NCBI RefSeq assembly: GCF_016907925.1 | Contig: NZ_JAFBCZ010000026.1 | Location: forward strand, 1-64,000 | Direction: 5' to 3' | DNA length: 64,000 nt | DNA from: Herpetosiphon giganteus | Lineage (GTDB): Bacteria; Chloroflexota; Chloroflexia; Chloroflexales; Herpetosiphonaceae | Shown here: piece after piece, positions 7,291-15,931 of the stretch | Position numbering within the stretch: the first letter of the stretch is position 1 | How the letters are laid out: each line of letters starts with the position of its first letter | Notes under the pieces: generated by a model | Databases searched by the model: none | Told to the model about the DNA's origin: nothing | What the model saw: only the letters and a program-made list of their open reading frames with translations | Program-made: the position numbers and the translations under genes

Positions 7291-9390
7291 TTAGTCATCG
7301 CTACTCACTTCATCGGTCTCATCCTCGCCCTCATCGCGCACCAAGTCAACTTTATGCAAACATTCTTCAAACCACAGCAACCCAGCTTCAGCAGTATGAA
7401 GATCAACATTACTCACATGGTTATGATGTGCCATTGCGTTACGCACAACCAAAACCGCATCCATATGCTGATCAAACTTCTTGCCATCACCGAAAACATC
7501 GCTAAAAAGCGGCCAATTTTTGCCTTCCTTCATAATTTTGCGGTAATCGCTAAACAGCCCCATGCCAATGCGCGCTGCTAAACTCGAATATTGATCGTGT
7601 TCATAGGGATGTTGATTAATCCGTTGTTCAACCCGACTCATAAACGTTTTGCGCATATAACTGGGAATTGCCTGCTCCCATGCGTGTTCACCAAAAGATT
7701 CGGTCAAGCGTTGCGCAACAATATCGCGGAGTTGATGTTCAAGGATAGCAATCCGCTGCTCAATTAATTCCACATCAGAGCGTGGCCATAGCGCTGGTGC
7801 ATCAGTTAAGGAATCAAGCAGCTTATTGATTGCCTCAGCAAGTAGCTTGCGGCGCTCTATAACAAAAGCTTCAAAATTCTCCCACAAGGCAGGATTATTG
7901 GGCACAGATTGGGCTTTTAGGCGCGCAGGCTCAATATGTTCGCCAGGAATATAGACACTCGGTGGTTTGCTGCCAATTTTTTTGTTCGCTGAGCTTGAGA
8001 GAAATGCCAAATTTGCAACTTGATCAACAATTCGACTGTCGTTGCGCAGACTATAGGTTTTGGAGAGCAGCGCTTTCGGAAAAATGTGATGGTATTCTAT
8101 ATGTTGGCCTGCCCCAATTTGAACTCCATTAAACCAATCTTGCGCATTATTCATGCGAGCCAACACATAACTCATCACCATAAATGGCGAATTACTGCGT
8201 TGATCACGTAATTGACGTTCATCAATTGGCCGTTCGCCAGAGCGATCAAAAATGTTTTGGGTCATTGCCAAAATCGGTTCGGAATTGCCTAAGGCTGAAA
8301 CATCTTGATCAGTTGTTGATTCTGGGCTAGAACTATAGCGCGACCAAATGAGGGCCAGATAAACCCAGCGTTGCAACAGGCGGGCATCTCTGGTTGAGAT
8401 ATGCGCACCAAAGCGATCAAAATATTGGGTCAGTGGCACAAGAATCGCTTGGGTTGGCAACATCCAGAGGCGATCGATCAAACAGTTATGTACCAGAAAG
8501 GTCAGTGCTTGCTCCATTGCTGGCTTCAAACGTTGCCAAAATGGGGCTATTTCCTCGACAGTTGCTTGTGAACGCTGCCCACGAAACATATAGGCAGGTC
8601 GGCTTTGACCACTAAACATCGAGGCAAGTGTGCGGATAATCATGCCATTGCCAATTTCGATGCCAAACTTTTTCTCTACATGCTGGCGAAAATCTTCAAA
8701 TTCGTTGGTAATACCCGACCAACGACTAGACAATTGAGCTAAAGTTAGGTCGGCACTACTCAGTCGGGTTCCGCCAGAATTGATGCGCACAAAAATGTCA
8801 GTCACTTCATCATAATCAACATCAGTCAAACGATTAACCCGATAGGTATAATCGCGGATTTTGTCGATTCGATTAAGCCGATCCATAATTTGCGCACCCT
8901 CAGGGCTAAAGCCATAGCTCTGAAATTGCTCTTGCATAATGGTCATCGCGCCATGAGCAAATAAGCGAATCAGCGAAACCCAATTTGGATCGTTGCGATG
9001 ACGCGGGGTTGCCACGTCAAATTGCTCGCTATGCACATTGAAGACAATATCAATCGGCCTAGTTTTGGATCGAACTTGGACTGGACGACCTTTGAGAATC
9101 GCCGAAAGTGAGGTCATGCGTTGCTGACCATCTAAGAGCAGATCGGGCTGACGACCAGTTTTACTTTGCATTGGGCTGCCTTGCAGACTAATCGCTGAGG
9201 TTGCGGGCAGATCAGTCGTCGACCAAACCAGTAATTGACCGCTCGGATAGCCGCGATACAGTGAATCAAATAAATCACGAACTTGCGTCGATTTCCAAAC
9301 ATAGCCGCGTTGCATCTCTGGCAAGAGCAAATGTCCATGTTCAATATCATTAACCAATTCTTGAATTTTGTGATCATGGCTTGAGATCAT
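7291..9390 (-). CDS. DUF262/DUF1524 GmrSD-like nuclease with C-terminal Swt1/HEPN-like domain
   Basis: Predicted defence nuclease. 699 aa. The N-terminal DUF262 (ParB-like NTPase) domain covers about residues 1-240, with PEMQRGYVW near 24 and the signature LLLDGQQRMTS near 84-94. A DUF1524 HNH-type nuclease segment follows, with EYHHIFPKALL near 430 and NLAFLSS after it. The last 150 residues look like the Swt1-type HEPN domain: LFSDYRKIM and then VRNAMAHHN near 650, an RxxxxH HEPN motif. DUF262-DUF1524 proteins include GmrSD and SspE, which attack DNA by modification status. The HEPN-like tail suggests an added RNase or dimerisation role (inference). It is the last of five minus-strand genes in the island. 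GGAG lies 10 bases before the ATG. Confidence 0.88.
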   Translation of the reverse strand: MISSHDHKIQELVNDIEHGHLLLPEMQRGYVWKSTQVRDLFDSLYRGYPSGQLLVWSTTDLPATSAISLQGSPMQSKTGRQPDLLLDGQQRMTSLSAILKGRPVQVRSKTRPIDIVFNVHSEQFDVATPRHRNDPNWVSLIRLFAHGAMTIMQEQFQSYGFSPEGAQIMDRLNRIDKIRDYTYRVNRLTDVDYDEVTDIFVRINSGGTRLSSADLTLAQLSSRWSGITNEFEDFRQHVEKKFGIEIGNGMIIRTLASMFSGQSRPAYMFRGQRSQATVEEIAPFWQRLKPAMEQALTFLVHNCLIDRLWMLPTQAILVPLTQYFDRFGAHISTRDARLLQRWVYLALIWSRYSSSPESTTDQDVSALGNSEPILAMTQNIFDRSGERPIDERQLRDQRSNSPFMVMSYVLARMNNAQDWFNGVQIGAGQHIEYHHIFPKALLSKTYSLRNDSRIVDQVANLAFLSSSANKKIGSKPPSVYIPGEHIEPARLKAQSVPNNPALWENFEAFVIERRKLLAEAINKLLDSLTDAPALWPRSDVELIEQRIAILEHQLRDIVAQRLTESFGEHAWEQAIPSYMRKTFMSRVEQRINQHPYEHDQYSSLAARIGMGLFSDYRKIMKEGKNWPLFSDVFGDGKKFDQHMDAVLVVRNAMAHHNHVSNVDLHTAEAGLLWFEECLHKVDLVRDEGEDETDEVSSDD

Positions 9391-9469
9391 GGGATGAAAA
9401 CTCCATAAGGCTAAAATTATCGATCGCTGTACTTAATTGTTATTTTCCCCTCGCCCACGAAAATGCGGG

Positions 9470-9663
9470 ATGAACGATCCCTCACCCCCCAGCCCCCTCG
9501 CCCACTCAACGCGGGCGAGGGGGAGGAACAGCCCTCACCCCCAGCCCCTCTCCCACTGAACGCGGGCGAGGGGGAGCCGCCGTTTTTACCGATACATTGC
9601 GCAAGAACCACGCGGTTAAAGCCCCTCGCTCGCTCCGCGGGAGAGGGGTTGGGGTGAGGGCTT
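9470..9663. repeat. Dispersed repeat family B
   Basis: GC-rich unit beginning ATCCCTCACCCCCCAG and ending GAGAGGGGTTGGGGTGAGGG, lying between the helicase and the DUF262 gene. It contains near-exact segments of the copies at 6885-7250. Confidence 0.85.
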
Positions 9664-9665
9664 CT

Positions 9666-11732
9666 TCACAACTCCAGATCATCCAAAAATTCTGAGGCGG
9701 GCGCAACGCCCGTTACCAGCAGATGATCGCGGGCACGAGTACAGGCAACATACAATAAATGGCGCTCGGTGGTGTAAATTTCGCCAATATCCGATTCATC
9801 GGCGGCGCTGTTGAGCCGCGCTTGCGATGGAATAACTTGATCATCACAGGCCATCACGACCACGGCGCGAAATTCGAGGCCTTTGGCTAAATGCATGGTC
9901 GCAAGGGCTGTGGCATTACTGGGCGCTGTAAGTTGCTGATCAAGCACTTGCCACGGCAACCCGCTGGCTTGTAACGTGGCCTCGGCCCGCGCCAACTCTG
10001 CTGCTGAACGCACAAAAACGCCAATTTCATGGGCTTGAATGCCTTCGCGCTGCCGTTCTTGCAACCATTCCACAATTGCTTGTTGTTCGGCGGCAATGGT
10101 GTTGCTGACCACGATTTGCGGCGGTGCGCCGTTGAACACCGAAATGGTGTGGTTGCGCTCCTCGCGGTTGCCATCAACATCGGCAATGCTCTTGGGCAGC
10201 AGTTGATCAGCTTGGCTGCGAATTTGATGGCTGGTGCGGTAGTTAATCGTGAGGGTATGCGAACGCCCACGAATATCCACCCCAACTTGTTTCCACGAGA
10301 AGGGCTGTTGGAAAATACGCTGGCCTTGATCGCCAGCAAAAAACAGGCTATCAGGCCGTTGGTTGCCCAGCATCGCCAAGAAATGCAATTCGGCCACATC
10401 GAGATCTTGGGCTTCGTCGATAATGGCAAAATCATAGGGGCGCTGCTCGATTGTGGCATACAGCGCAGCCAATTCATACCAAAGCATCGACCATGTTTGC
10501 AACCCACGTTCGTGCAAGGCTTGACGCACCTCGGCAAAGTAGGCCCACAGCACTTCGCGCTGCTTGCCACCAATCCGGGTTTTGCGCCCCAAACGCGGCA
10601 CATCGCGGTAGGCTTCCCACGTTTGCACGTTCCACGCATCAACAATGCTGGCCCATTCGCTGCTGAGGAAGCTTAGGTTATAGCTAAGCTGGTGCTGTTG
10701 ACGCAGTTCATTCAACAGTTGCTCCAAGGCAGCAGGCTCGATAATTTGCGGCTTTAGGCCATGCTCGGCAGCCAAATCAAGCGCTAGCTCGTGCATATCG
10801 GCAATCGTAATCCGTTCGCGAATCGCTGGCTCGTTGCCAATCAGGCGATTTAGTTTGTGATGCAGAGCATTGGCCAACGTCGGCGAGAAGGTTGCGAGCA
10901 GAATTTGGCTATTCGGATGTAGTTTGGCCAAATGCACTGCCCGATGTAAGGCAACTACAGTTTTGCCAGTGCCCGCCGAGCCAGCTACCCGCGCTGGGCC
11001 GTTGTAGCCGCGCTCGACAAATTGGCGCTGCACCGGATGCAAAAAGACTGTCCATTGTTCCCACGGATATTCCAAGGCCCGCTCCAACTCTTCGACGTTG
11101 TTGAGCACGCGGAAGCGGCGTTGCGCATCGGGGTGGGCAAATGGATCGCCTTGGAAATCGACAATTGGTTTGCTTGGCGTGCCACCGATTGCCAGCTCCA
11201 TCAGTGCTTCGCTGGCTTCTTGGGGCAAGTGCAGCAGAACATCAAGAAAATTGTCGTCGGTCGCTGCTAGCACATCATCAAGCCACTCGGTTGGCACGCC
11301 ATAATTGAGCAAACTATCGCGGGTTTGTTGGCGAAAGATCGCTGGCTTGGCAGGCGTTGGCGCAGCTACAAGGCTTGGTTGATAGATCACGACTTCTTCG
11401 ACGCGCTCGCGAATTTCGACCAACTGGGCGGCTCCGGTGCGCGGGTGTTGCTCGATTTTGCGCCGCATCGCCCATTGATAGGCGGCATCGTGATGATTAA
11501 CGTAGCAGAGCAAAATGCTCAAATCTGTTTTATGTAAAATAATTCGAATGTCGTCGTTAACCCGCACCGACCAAAAATGGGCATCTTTGGCCCGCTCTAG
11601 CCGATGCATTTGGAAGCTGGGATGCGCTGGGTTTATTTGCAGATCAAAGGCCGTGGTTTTGACAGCTTTTTGTTCGTTGTTGGTTAGTTGTTGTAGGCTT
11701 TGCTGAAAAGTATCAGCAATAATTACATTCAT
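9666..11732 (-). CDS. SF1 (UvrD-like) helicase with N-terminal RelE-like domain
   Basis: ATP-dependent DNA helicase in a defence context. 688 aa from the ATG beginning MNVIIADT, which has GAGG 5 bases upstream; the longer frame would need a TTG start. Residues 1-90 look like a RelE/ParE-type toxin fold (FQQSLQQL, then HFWSVRVNDDIRIILH and ILLCYVNHHDAAYQWA). The helicase core follows: Walker A GSAGTGKTVVALHRA near 257, DEAQD in DFAIIDEAQDLDVAEL near 440, TINYRTSHQIRSQA near 517 and the C-terminal TMHLAKGLEFRAVVVM and YVACTRARDHL motifs. The fusion of a RelE-like module to a UvrD-type helicase is known in databases but poorly studied. It lies between mod and the DUF262 gene on the same strand. 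Confidence 0.9.
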   Translation of the reverse strand: MNVIIADTFQQSLQQLTNNEQKAVKTTAFDLQINPAHPSFQMHRLERAKDAHFWSVRVNDDIRIILHKTDLSILLCYVNHHDAAYQWAMRRKIEQHPRTGAAQLVEIRERVEEVVIYQPSLVAAPTPAKPAIFRQQTRDSLLNYGVPTEWLDDVLAATDDNFLDVLLHLPQEASEALMELAIGGTPSKPIVDFQGDPFAHPDAQRRFRVLNNVEELERALEYPWEQWTVFLHPVQRQFVERGYNGPARVAGSAGTGKTVVALHRAVHLAKLHPNSQILLATFSPTLANALHHKLNRLIGNEPAIRERITIADMHELALDLAAEHGLKPQIIEPAALEQLLNELRQQHQLSYNLSFLSSEWASIVDAWNVQTWEAYRDVPRLGRKTRIGGKQREVLWAYFAEVRQALHERGLQTWSMLWYELAALYATIEQRPYDFAIIDEAQDLDVAELHFLAMLGNQRPDSLFFAGDQGQRIFQQPFSWKQVGVDIRGRSHTLTINYRTSHQIRSQADQLLPKSIADVDGNREERNHTISVFNGAPPQIVVSNTIAAEQQAIVEWLQERQREGIQAHEIGVFVRSAAELARAEATLQASGLPWQVLDQQLTAPSNATALATMHLAKGLEFRAVVVMACDDQVIPSQARLNSAADESDIGEIYTTERHLLYVACTRARDHLLVTGVAPASEFLDDLEL

Positions 11733-11762
11733 CGTTGCCTCGCACAAATAGATTTTGAGATC

Positions 11763-11893
11763 CCCTCGCCCTGAATCCCCTCACCCCCTAGCCCCCTCTC
11801 CCGCCCAGCGGGCGAGAGGGAACCTATTGCGCATCGTTTTTTCGTCCTCCCCCTCGCCCGCGTTCAGTGGGCGAGGGGGTCGGGGGGTGAGGG
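11763..11893. repeat. Dispersed repeat family B, shorter copy
   Basis: Words CCCCTCACCCCCTAGCC, CCCGCCCAGCGGGCGAGAGG and GCGAGGGGGTCGGGGGGTGAGG in about 130 bp between the mod and helicase genes. It stops 9 bases before the mod stop codon. Confidence 0.8.
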
Positions 11894-11901
11894 ATCGTCC
11901 A

Positions 11902-14640
11902 TTAAATACTAAACACTTTCATCACTTCGTCGCCAAGGTGGTTGATGACTTTGACGGCGATGCGGCCTGTGCTTGGCTTGGCGAATGGCCGCGAATGGTC
12001 GCTGTTGAGGCTTTCCCACGCGGTTTCGTCAATCTCTGCTTTGAGGCTGGTTTTGAGCGCTTTGTAGGGATCGTTCGCGCCCAAAAAGTAGGCATGACGC
12101 ACAAAAAAGCTTTCGCCGTTGTAGTCGCTATCAATAAACCAACAGGCAATATGCTCCGGCCCACCAGATACCACTGCGCCAGATTGAGGGTGGAAAATAT
12201 CAACGCCATGGATTTGCACTTGAATTTGTTGGCCTTCAGCGGGCTTGATCGTAATATCTGGCTCGCCGAAAATCACAAACAGGTTGCCAGCGCCGGTGTT
12301 TTTGAGCGTGTCGGCCATATGCAAATCGGCATTCATGCGCGCTTTGAGAATTGGAATGCGGCCTAGTTTTTCAAATTCGCTGGCGTGCGCATCGTAGTTG
12401 AAGGCGCAGGCAATCAGCACATCAAAGCCAGCATCGCCAGCCTCACGCGCCGCCAACACGAGGTCGCCACGCGGCACGGTGCCAAATTCGGGGCCAATAA
12501 AAATGCCCGCTCGGCGTTGGATGTTGCTATCGCTTTCGAGGTAGGTCGCTTCGGCACAAATATACTTGCCCGGCCAAGCCACAAGGCTATTGAAGCTGAT
12601 GCGGCCTGCTTTATGGGCTTGTTGCACGCCCGCCGTGCGCAAATTGTCGAGCATGGCTTTGACAAAGCTATCGGGATCGCCGTAGCTGGCTTGTTGCTCG
12701 CCAACGAAACGCCCCAATGGCTTAAGTTGATCATGTTCGTCGACGACGAGCACGCGATGCGGCGAGAGGCTTTCGACCGTAAACGGCCCTGCGACGCGCA
12801 CGGTGTTTTTTTCTTCGTAGGGCTTGTCGTAGAGCAATTCTTGGTCGGCTTTGGCCGCAATCGAAGCATCGATTTTGCGCTGGCGTTCGATGCGCGCTTG
12901 CCACCAAGCACTATGCAACTCAACCGCCTTGCGCGACCAGTTGGCCCCTGCTTCGCGCGGAATTTCCCACTCTTGCCACGTTTGGCCAAGCTGGGCGTTA
13001 AGTTGCCCACGCAAGGGTTCGAGCACTGTTTGGTATTCATCCCAAATGGTGTCGATTTCGGCGTTGTTGGCGATCGATTTGAGCGTGATATGCGGCACGC
13101 GCTCGTAGACAAAGCCATGGCGCAGGTTGTTGTAGCTTGGGCTGGAATTGGGAATTTTGCCTTGCAACTCTGCTTCTTTGCGTTGGCCTGCCGCCGAATC
13201 GGCCAGCAAATAGTAGGGGTAACGCGCGCCCATAATCCGCGCCCGCGCCAAGGCCAAGGCCACCCGCGAGGTATCGATGGTGATCCAGCGCCGCCCCCAT
13301 TGCTCGGCCACATAGGCAGTTGTGCCGCTGCCACAGGTCGGGTCAAGCACCAAATCGCCTGGGTCGGTCGCCATGAGAATGCAACGTTGGACAACTTTTA
13401 TATTAGTCTGAACAACATAAATCTTTTCTTCTGTAAATCCACCACTAGCAGTATCGTCCCACCGATCTGTAAGATTCTTTACAGACCAATCTTCCAAAAA
13501 GCGTTTATAATAAATGCTTTTAGAAGAAGCAATAATTCGATCACCCCTCTCTAATCTTATCATTCCCTGCAATGTAGTTTTCCATTGACGACCCTTTGGT
13601 AGATTTGCGATTGTTTCTCCAAATTTATACGTATAGATGCATGATTTAACGTTATTGTTTTGACCAGTTAAATCACTAGACCTATATAATCTTCCATAAG
13701 TATCATTTTTAAATAGAGTATATTGAGCGTCATTTTCATTTTTTTCTAAAAATATTTGTCTATACTTTACAGATTGTTTATTTTTTGCATACCATATTAT
13801 ATAATCAGATGTTACAGGTAATAAAGTTGCTCCCATTCCTGAGGTTTTAGCAACCTGAATTTGTCTGCAAAAATTCTCATCGCCAAACACCTCATCCATC
13901 AAGGCACGCACGCGGTGCACATTCTCATCGCCGATTTGGACAAAGATCGAGCCGCTTTCGGTGAGCAAATCGCGGGCAACTGTCAAACGATCGCGCAAGT
14001 AGGTCAAATACGAATGAATACCATCGCGCCAAGTATCGCGAAACGCCTTGACCTGCTCTGGTTCGCGGGTAATGTGGTCGCGGTTGCCATCCTTGACATC
14101 GCGGCTAGTGGTTGACCACTGAAAATTTGAGTTGAACTTAATGCCATAGGGCGGGTCGAAATAAATGCACTGCACCTTGCCGCGCAAGCCCTCGCGCTCG
14201 CCGAGGCTAGCCATCACCTGCAACGAATCGCCCAAGATCATGCGGTTGGTCCAATTGGCCTCGTGCTGATAGAACTCGGTGGCGGCTTCGGCGCTGGGCA
14301 AGCCATTGAAATCGGCGAACAAATTCATTTGGATGTCGGTTTCATCGTTGCGTTGGCGGCTTTGGCGGCGCAAATCGTCGATCAACACCTTGGGATGCAA
14401 TTTCTCTTGAATATAGAGTGGTGGGGCAGGCACGACCAAATCCGACCAATCTTGTTCGTCCTTGCCGCGCCACATGAGTTGCGGGTCGAGGTCGCGATTG
14501 CGGCGGTCGTAGCTGACGGGCACTGGTTGTTTTTGGCTATCGTCCATCACCGATTCGTGCTCGGCGCTGGGAATATTGCTGCGCCGCGCCTCGTGGTGGG
14601 TTAGGGTTTCGACTTTTTTTGCTGGTTTTTGTGGTGGCAT
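11902..14640 (-). CDS. mod: Type III restriction-modification adenine methyltransferase (Mod)
   Basis: N6-adenine DNA methyltransferase of the beta class that should both specify and protect the target site of the type III system whose Res lies upstream. 912 aa, long for a Mod. Motif IV DPPYGIKF is at residues 162-169, and the SAM motif LDPTCGSGTTA near 432 follows it, the beta order. Between them, roughly residues 260-420, lies the target-recognition region, encoded by strikingly AT-rich DNA (13381-13860). A long C-terminal extension (about 470-912) contains RVLVVDEHDQLKPLGRF and VLIACAFNYDAHASEFEKL and is typical of Mod proteins paired with BPTD_3080-type Res. The ribosome-binding site is weak (GAGA). 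Confidence 0.93.
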   Translation of the reverse strand: MPPQKPAKKVETLTHHEARRSNIPSAEHESVMDDSQKQPVPVSYDRRNRDLDPQLMWRGKDEQDWSDLVVPAPPLYIQEKLHPKVLIDDLRRQSRQRNDETDIQMNLFADFNGLPSAEAATEFYQHEANWTNRMILGDSLQVMASLGEREGLRGKVQCIYFDPPYGIKFNSNFQWSTTSRDVKDGNRDHITREPEQVKAFRDTWRDGIHSYLTYLRDRLTVARDLLTESGSIFVQIGDENVHRVRALMDEVFGDENFCRQIQVAKTSGMGATLLPVTSDYIIWYAKNKQSVKYRQIFLEKNENDAQYTLFKNDTYGRLYRSSDLTGQNNNVKSCIYTYKFGETIANLPKGRQWKTTLQGMIRLERGDRIIASSKSIYYKRFLEDWSVKNLTDRWDDTASGGFTEEKIYVVQTNIKVVQRCILMATDPGDLVLDPTCGSGTTAYVAEQWGRRWITIDTSRVALALARARIMGARYPYYLLADSAAGQRKEAELQGKIPNSSPSYNNLRHGFVYERVPHITLKSIANNAEIDTIWDEYQTVLEPLRGQLNAQLGQTWQEWEIPREAGANWSRKAVELHSAWWQARIERQRKIDASIAAKADQELLYDKPYEEKNTVRVAGPFTVESLSPHRVLVVDEHDQLKPLGRFVGEQQASYGDPDSFVKAMLDNLRTAGVQQAHKAGRISFNSLVAWPGKYICAEATYLESDSNIQRRAGIFIGPEFGTVPRGDLVLAAREAGDAGFDVLIACAFNYDAHASEFEKLGRIPILKARMNADLHMADTLKNTGAGNLFVIFGEPDITIKPAEGQQIQVQIHGVDIFHPQSGAVVSGGPEHIACWFIDSDYNGESFFVRHAYFLGANDPYKALKTSLKAEIDETAWESLNSDHSRPFAKPSTGRIAVKVINHLGDEVMKVFSI

Positions 14641-14723
14641 CGTGCTACTACTTTCTCTAAATTGCAGGTTTGGCGGTAATGAGGTGGTGAAGGGTTGGTT
14701 TTAGCAAACCATTGCATTGGTGA

Positions 14724-14796
14724 TCACCACCCTTCCGTCCCGCCTCAAGGCGGGAGATGCAGGGGGTTTTCAGCCCCCTGCACCCCCAAATATTCA
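14724..14796 (+). repeat. Dispersed repeat family A, copy 3
   Basis: CACCACCCTTCCGTCCCGCC followed by the two family hairpins and CCCCCAAATATTCA. It lies in the gene-free 14641-15114 gap between mod and the PH-domain gene, which otherwise holds copy 4 and a fragment of family B. Confidence 0.85.
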
Positions 14797-14907
14797 CCTT
14801 GTGGATTGTTGCTGCTTTGTCTATTCCCTCATATGTTCCTTCGCGATCTTCGTGTGCTTCGTGGTTGCTCATGGCTGATCCCTTGACCCTAACTCCTGGC
14901 CCCTCGC

Positions 14908-14980
14908 TCACCACCCTTCCGTCCCGCCTCAAGGCGGGAAACGCAGGGGGTTTTCAGCCCCCTGCACCCCCAAATATTCA
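14908..14980 (+). repeat. Dispersed repeat family A, copy 4
   Basis: Almost the same as copy 3. The following text, starting 'ccttgtggattgttgct' and running to about 15030, recurs almost unchanged after copy 5, marking a recent duplication. Confidence 0.85.
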
Positions 14981-15049
14981 CCTTGTGGATTGTTGCTATG
15001 CCTTCTTATTCCCGAACCTTTGCGAGCTTCGCTCAACCACGAATTCCCG

Positions 15050-15103
15050 TGCTCCCCCTCGCCCGCGTTCAGTGGGAGAGGGGGTTGGGGGGTGAGGGCT
15101 GTT
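15050..15103. repeat. Dispersed repeat family B, partial
   Basis: Half a unit: CTCCCCCTCGCCCGCG then GTGGGAGAGGGGGTTGGGG and GTGAGGG. It abuts the PH-domain gene. Confidence 0.8.
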
Positions 15104-15114
15104 CCTTGCGCCTA

Positions 15115-15492
15115 CTAGCTCAAAACATACTGGCTAATAATTTTATTGAAGCGCACAATATCAAAGCCCCCCTTAATCTCGAAGCGAACTTTGCCCAAGG
15201 CGCTAACATACACTTCCAACTCGCAATCGAGGTCAAGCACGCCAGCGGTTTCAATCGAAAATGCTTGAACTTTGCTATACGGAATCGACGTATAATCGAC
15301 TTTTTTGCCAGTAAAGCCTTGAACATTGGCGGCGATAATGCGTTTATTGGTAAAAGCCACCTGATCGCGTACGGTTTTGAAGACAGCAATCACCAGTTCT
15401 TCTTCGATTAGAAACTGATGAATTGGCTCGAAGAGTTGTTCAACGGGAATCGGGTTAAGCTTGAATAGCATGCTTTTTTGAAAATCAATCAT
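15115..15492 (-). CDS. Bacterial PH-domain protein within the restriction operon
   Basis: 125 aa, probably a single bacterial pleckstrin-homology-like domain. The pattern TNKRIIAANVQGFTGKKVDY near residue 47, followed by SIPYSKVQAFSIETAG and ending in the LGKVRFEIKGGFD strand, is that of YvbH/bPH_3-type proteins. No signal peptide or membrane segment. AAGGAT lies 6 bases before the ATG beginning MIDFQKS. It sits between res and mod on the same strand, although dispersed repeats separate them. A role in defence is inferred only from position; PH-like proteins of this kind also occur alone as housekeeping or stress proteins. Confidence 0.8.
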   Translation of the reverse strand: MIDFQKSMLFKLNPIPVEQLFEPIHQFLIEEELVIAVFKTVRDQVAFTNKRIIAANVQGFTGKKVDYTSIPYSKVQAFSIETAGVLDLDCELEVYVSALGKVRFEIKGGFDIVRFNKIISQYVLS

Positions 15493-15591
15493 TGAATTAT
15501 CCTTTTATGCTGCAAATTAATTATGACCGTTAGGTTCCTCATCGCTTGCCTGCTGAAAAACGAGATTTGGGCGTTTGCGTGGCATTGGTGT

Positions 15592-15663
15592 TCACCACCC
15601 TTCCGTCCCACCTCAAGGCGGGAAACGCAGGGGGTTTTCAGCCCCCTGCACCCCCAAATATTC
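15592..15663 (+). repeat. Dispersed repeat family A, copy 5
   Basis: TTCACCACCCTTCCGTCCCA with both family hairpins, then 'ccttgtggattgttgctat' as after copy 4. The 15493-15931 gap holds this copy and repeat-like text (for example 'tcatccttcatacctcatcc') but no gene. Confidence 0.85.
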
Positions 15664-15931
15664 ACCTTGTGGATTGTTGCTATGCCTTCTTATTCCCGAA
15701 CCTTTGCGAGCTTCGCGTGCTTCGGGCGAGGGGTCGGAGGTCAGGGGCTGGGGATCGGTATCCCGTGCTGTGCCAACCACCTGTTGCCAACGCCAATGAT
15801 TTTCCGCTAGCCAAAAGCGTAGAGACTTTCATCCCTCATCCTTCATACCTCATCCTTCAGTTGCTCTGCGCCTCTGCGTTAAAGTGCTCTTCGTGGTTTC
15901 TACTCGTTAAATCTCGATCCTTCGCTCAATC

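Noticed and set aside
10029-10676. 215-residue open frame antisense to the helicase
   Set aside because: No ribosome-binding site or family motif; the opposite strand carries complete SF1 helicase motifs.
12385-13554. 389-residue open frame antisense to mod
   Set aside because: Lies wholly within the mod gene, which has full methyltransferase motifs; composition is that of a shadow frame.
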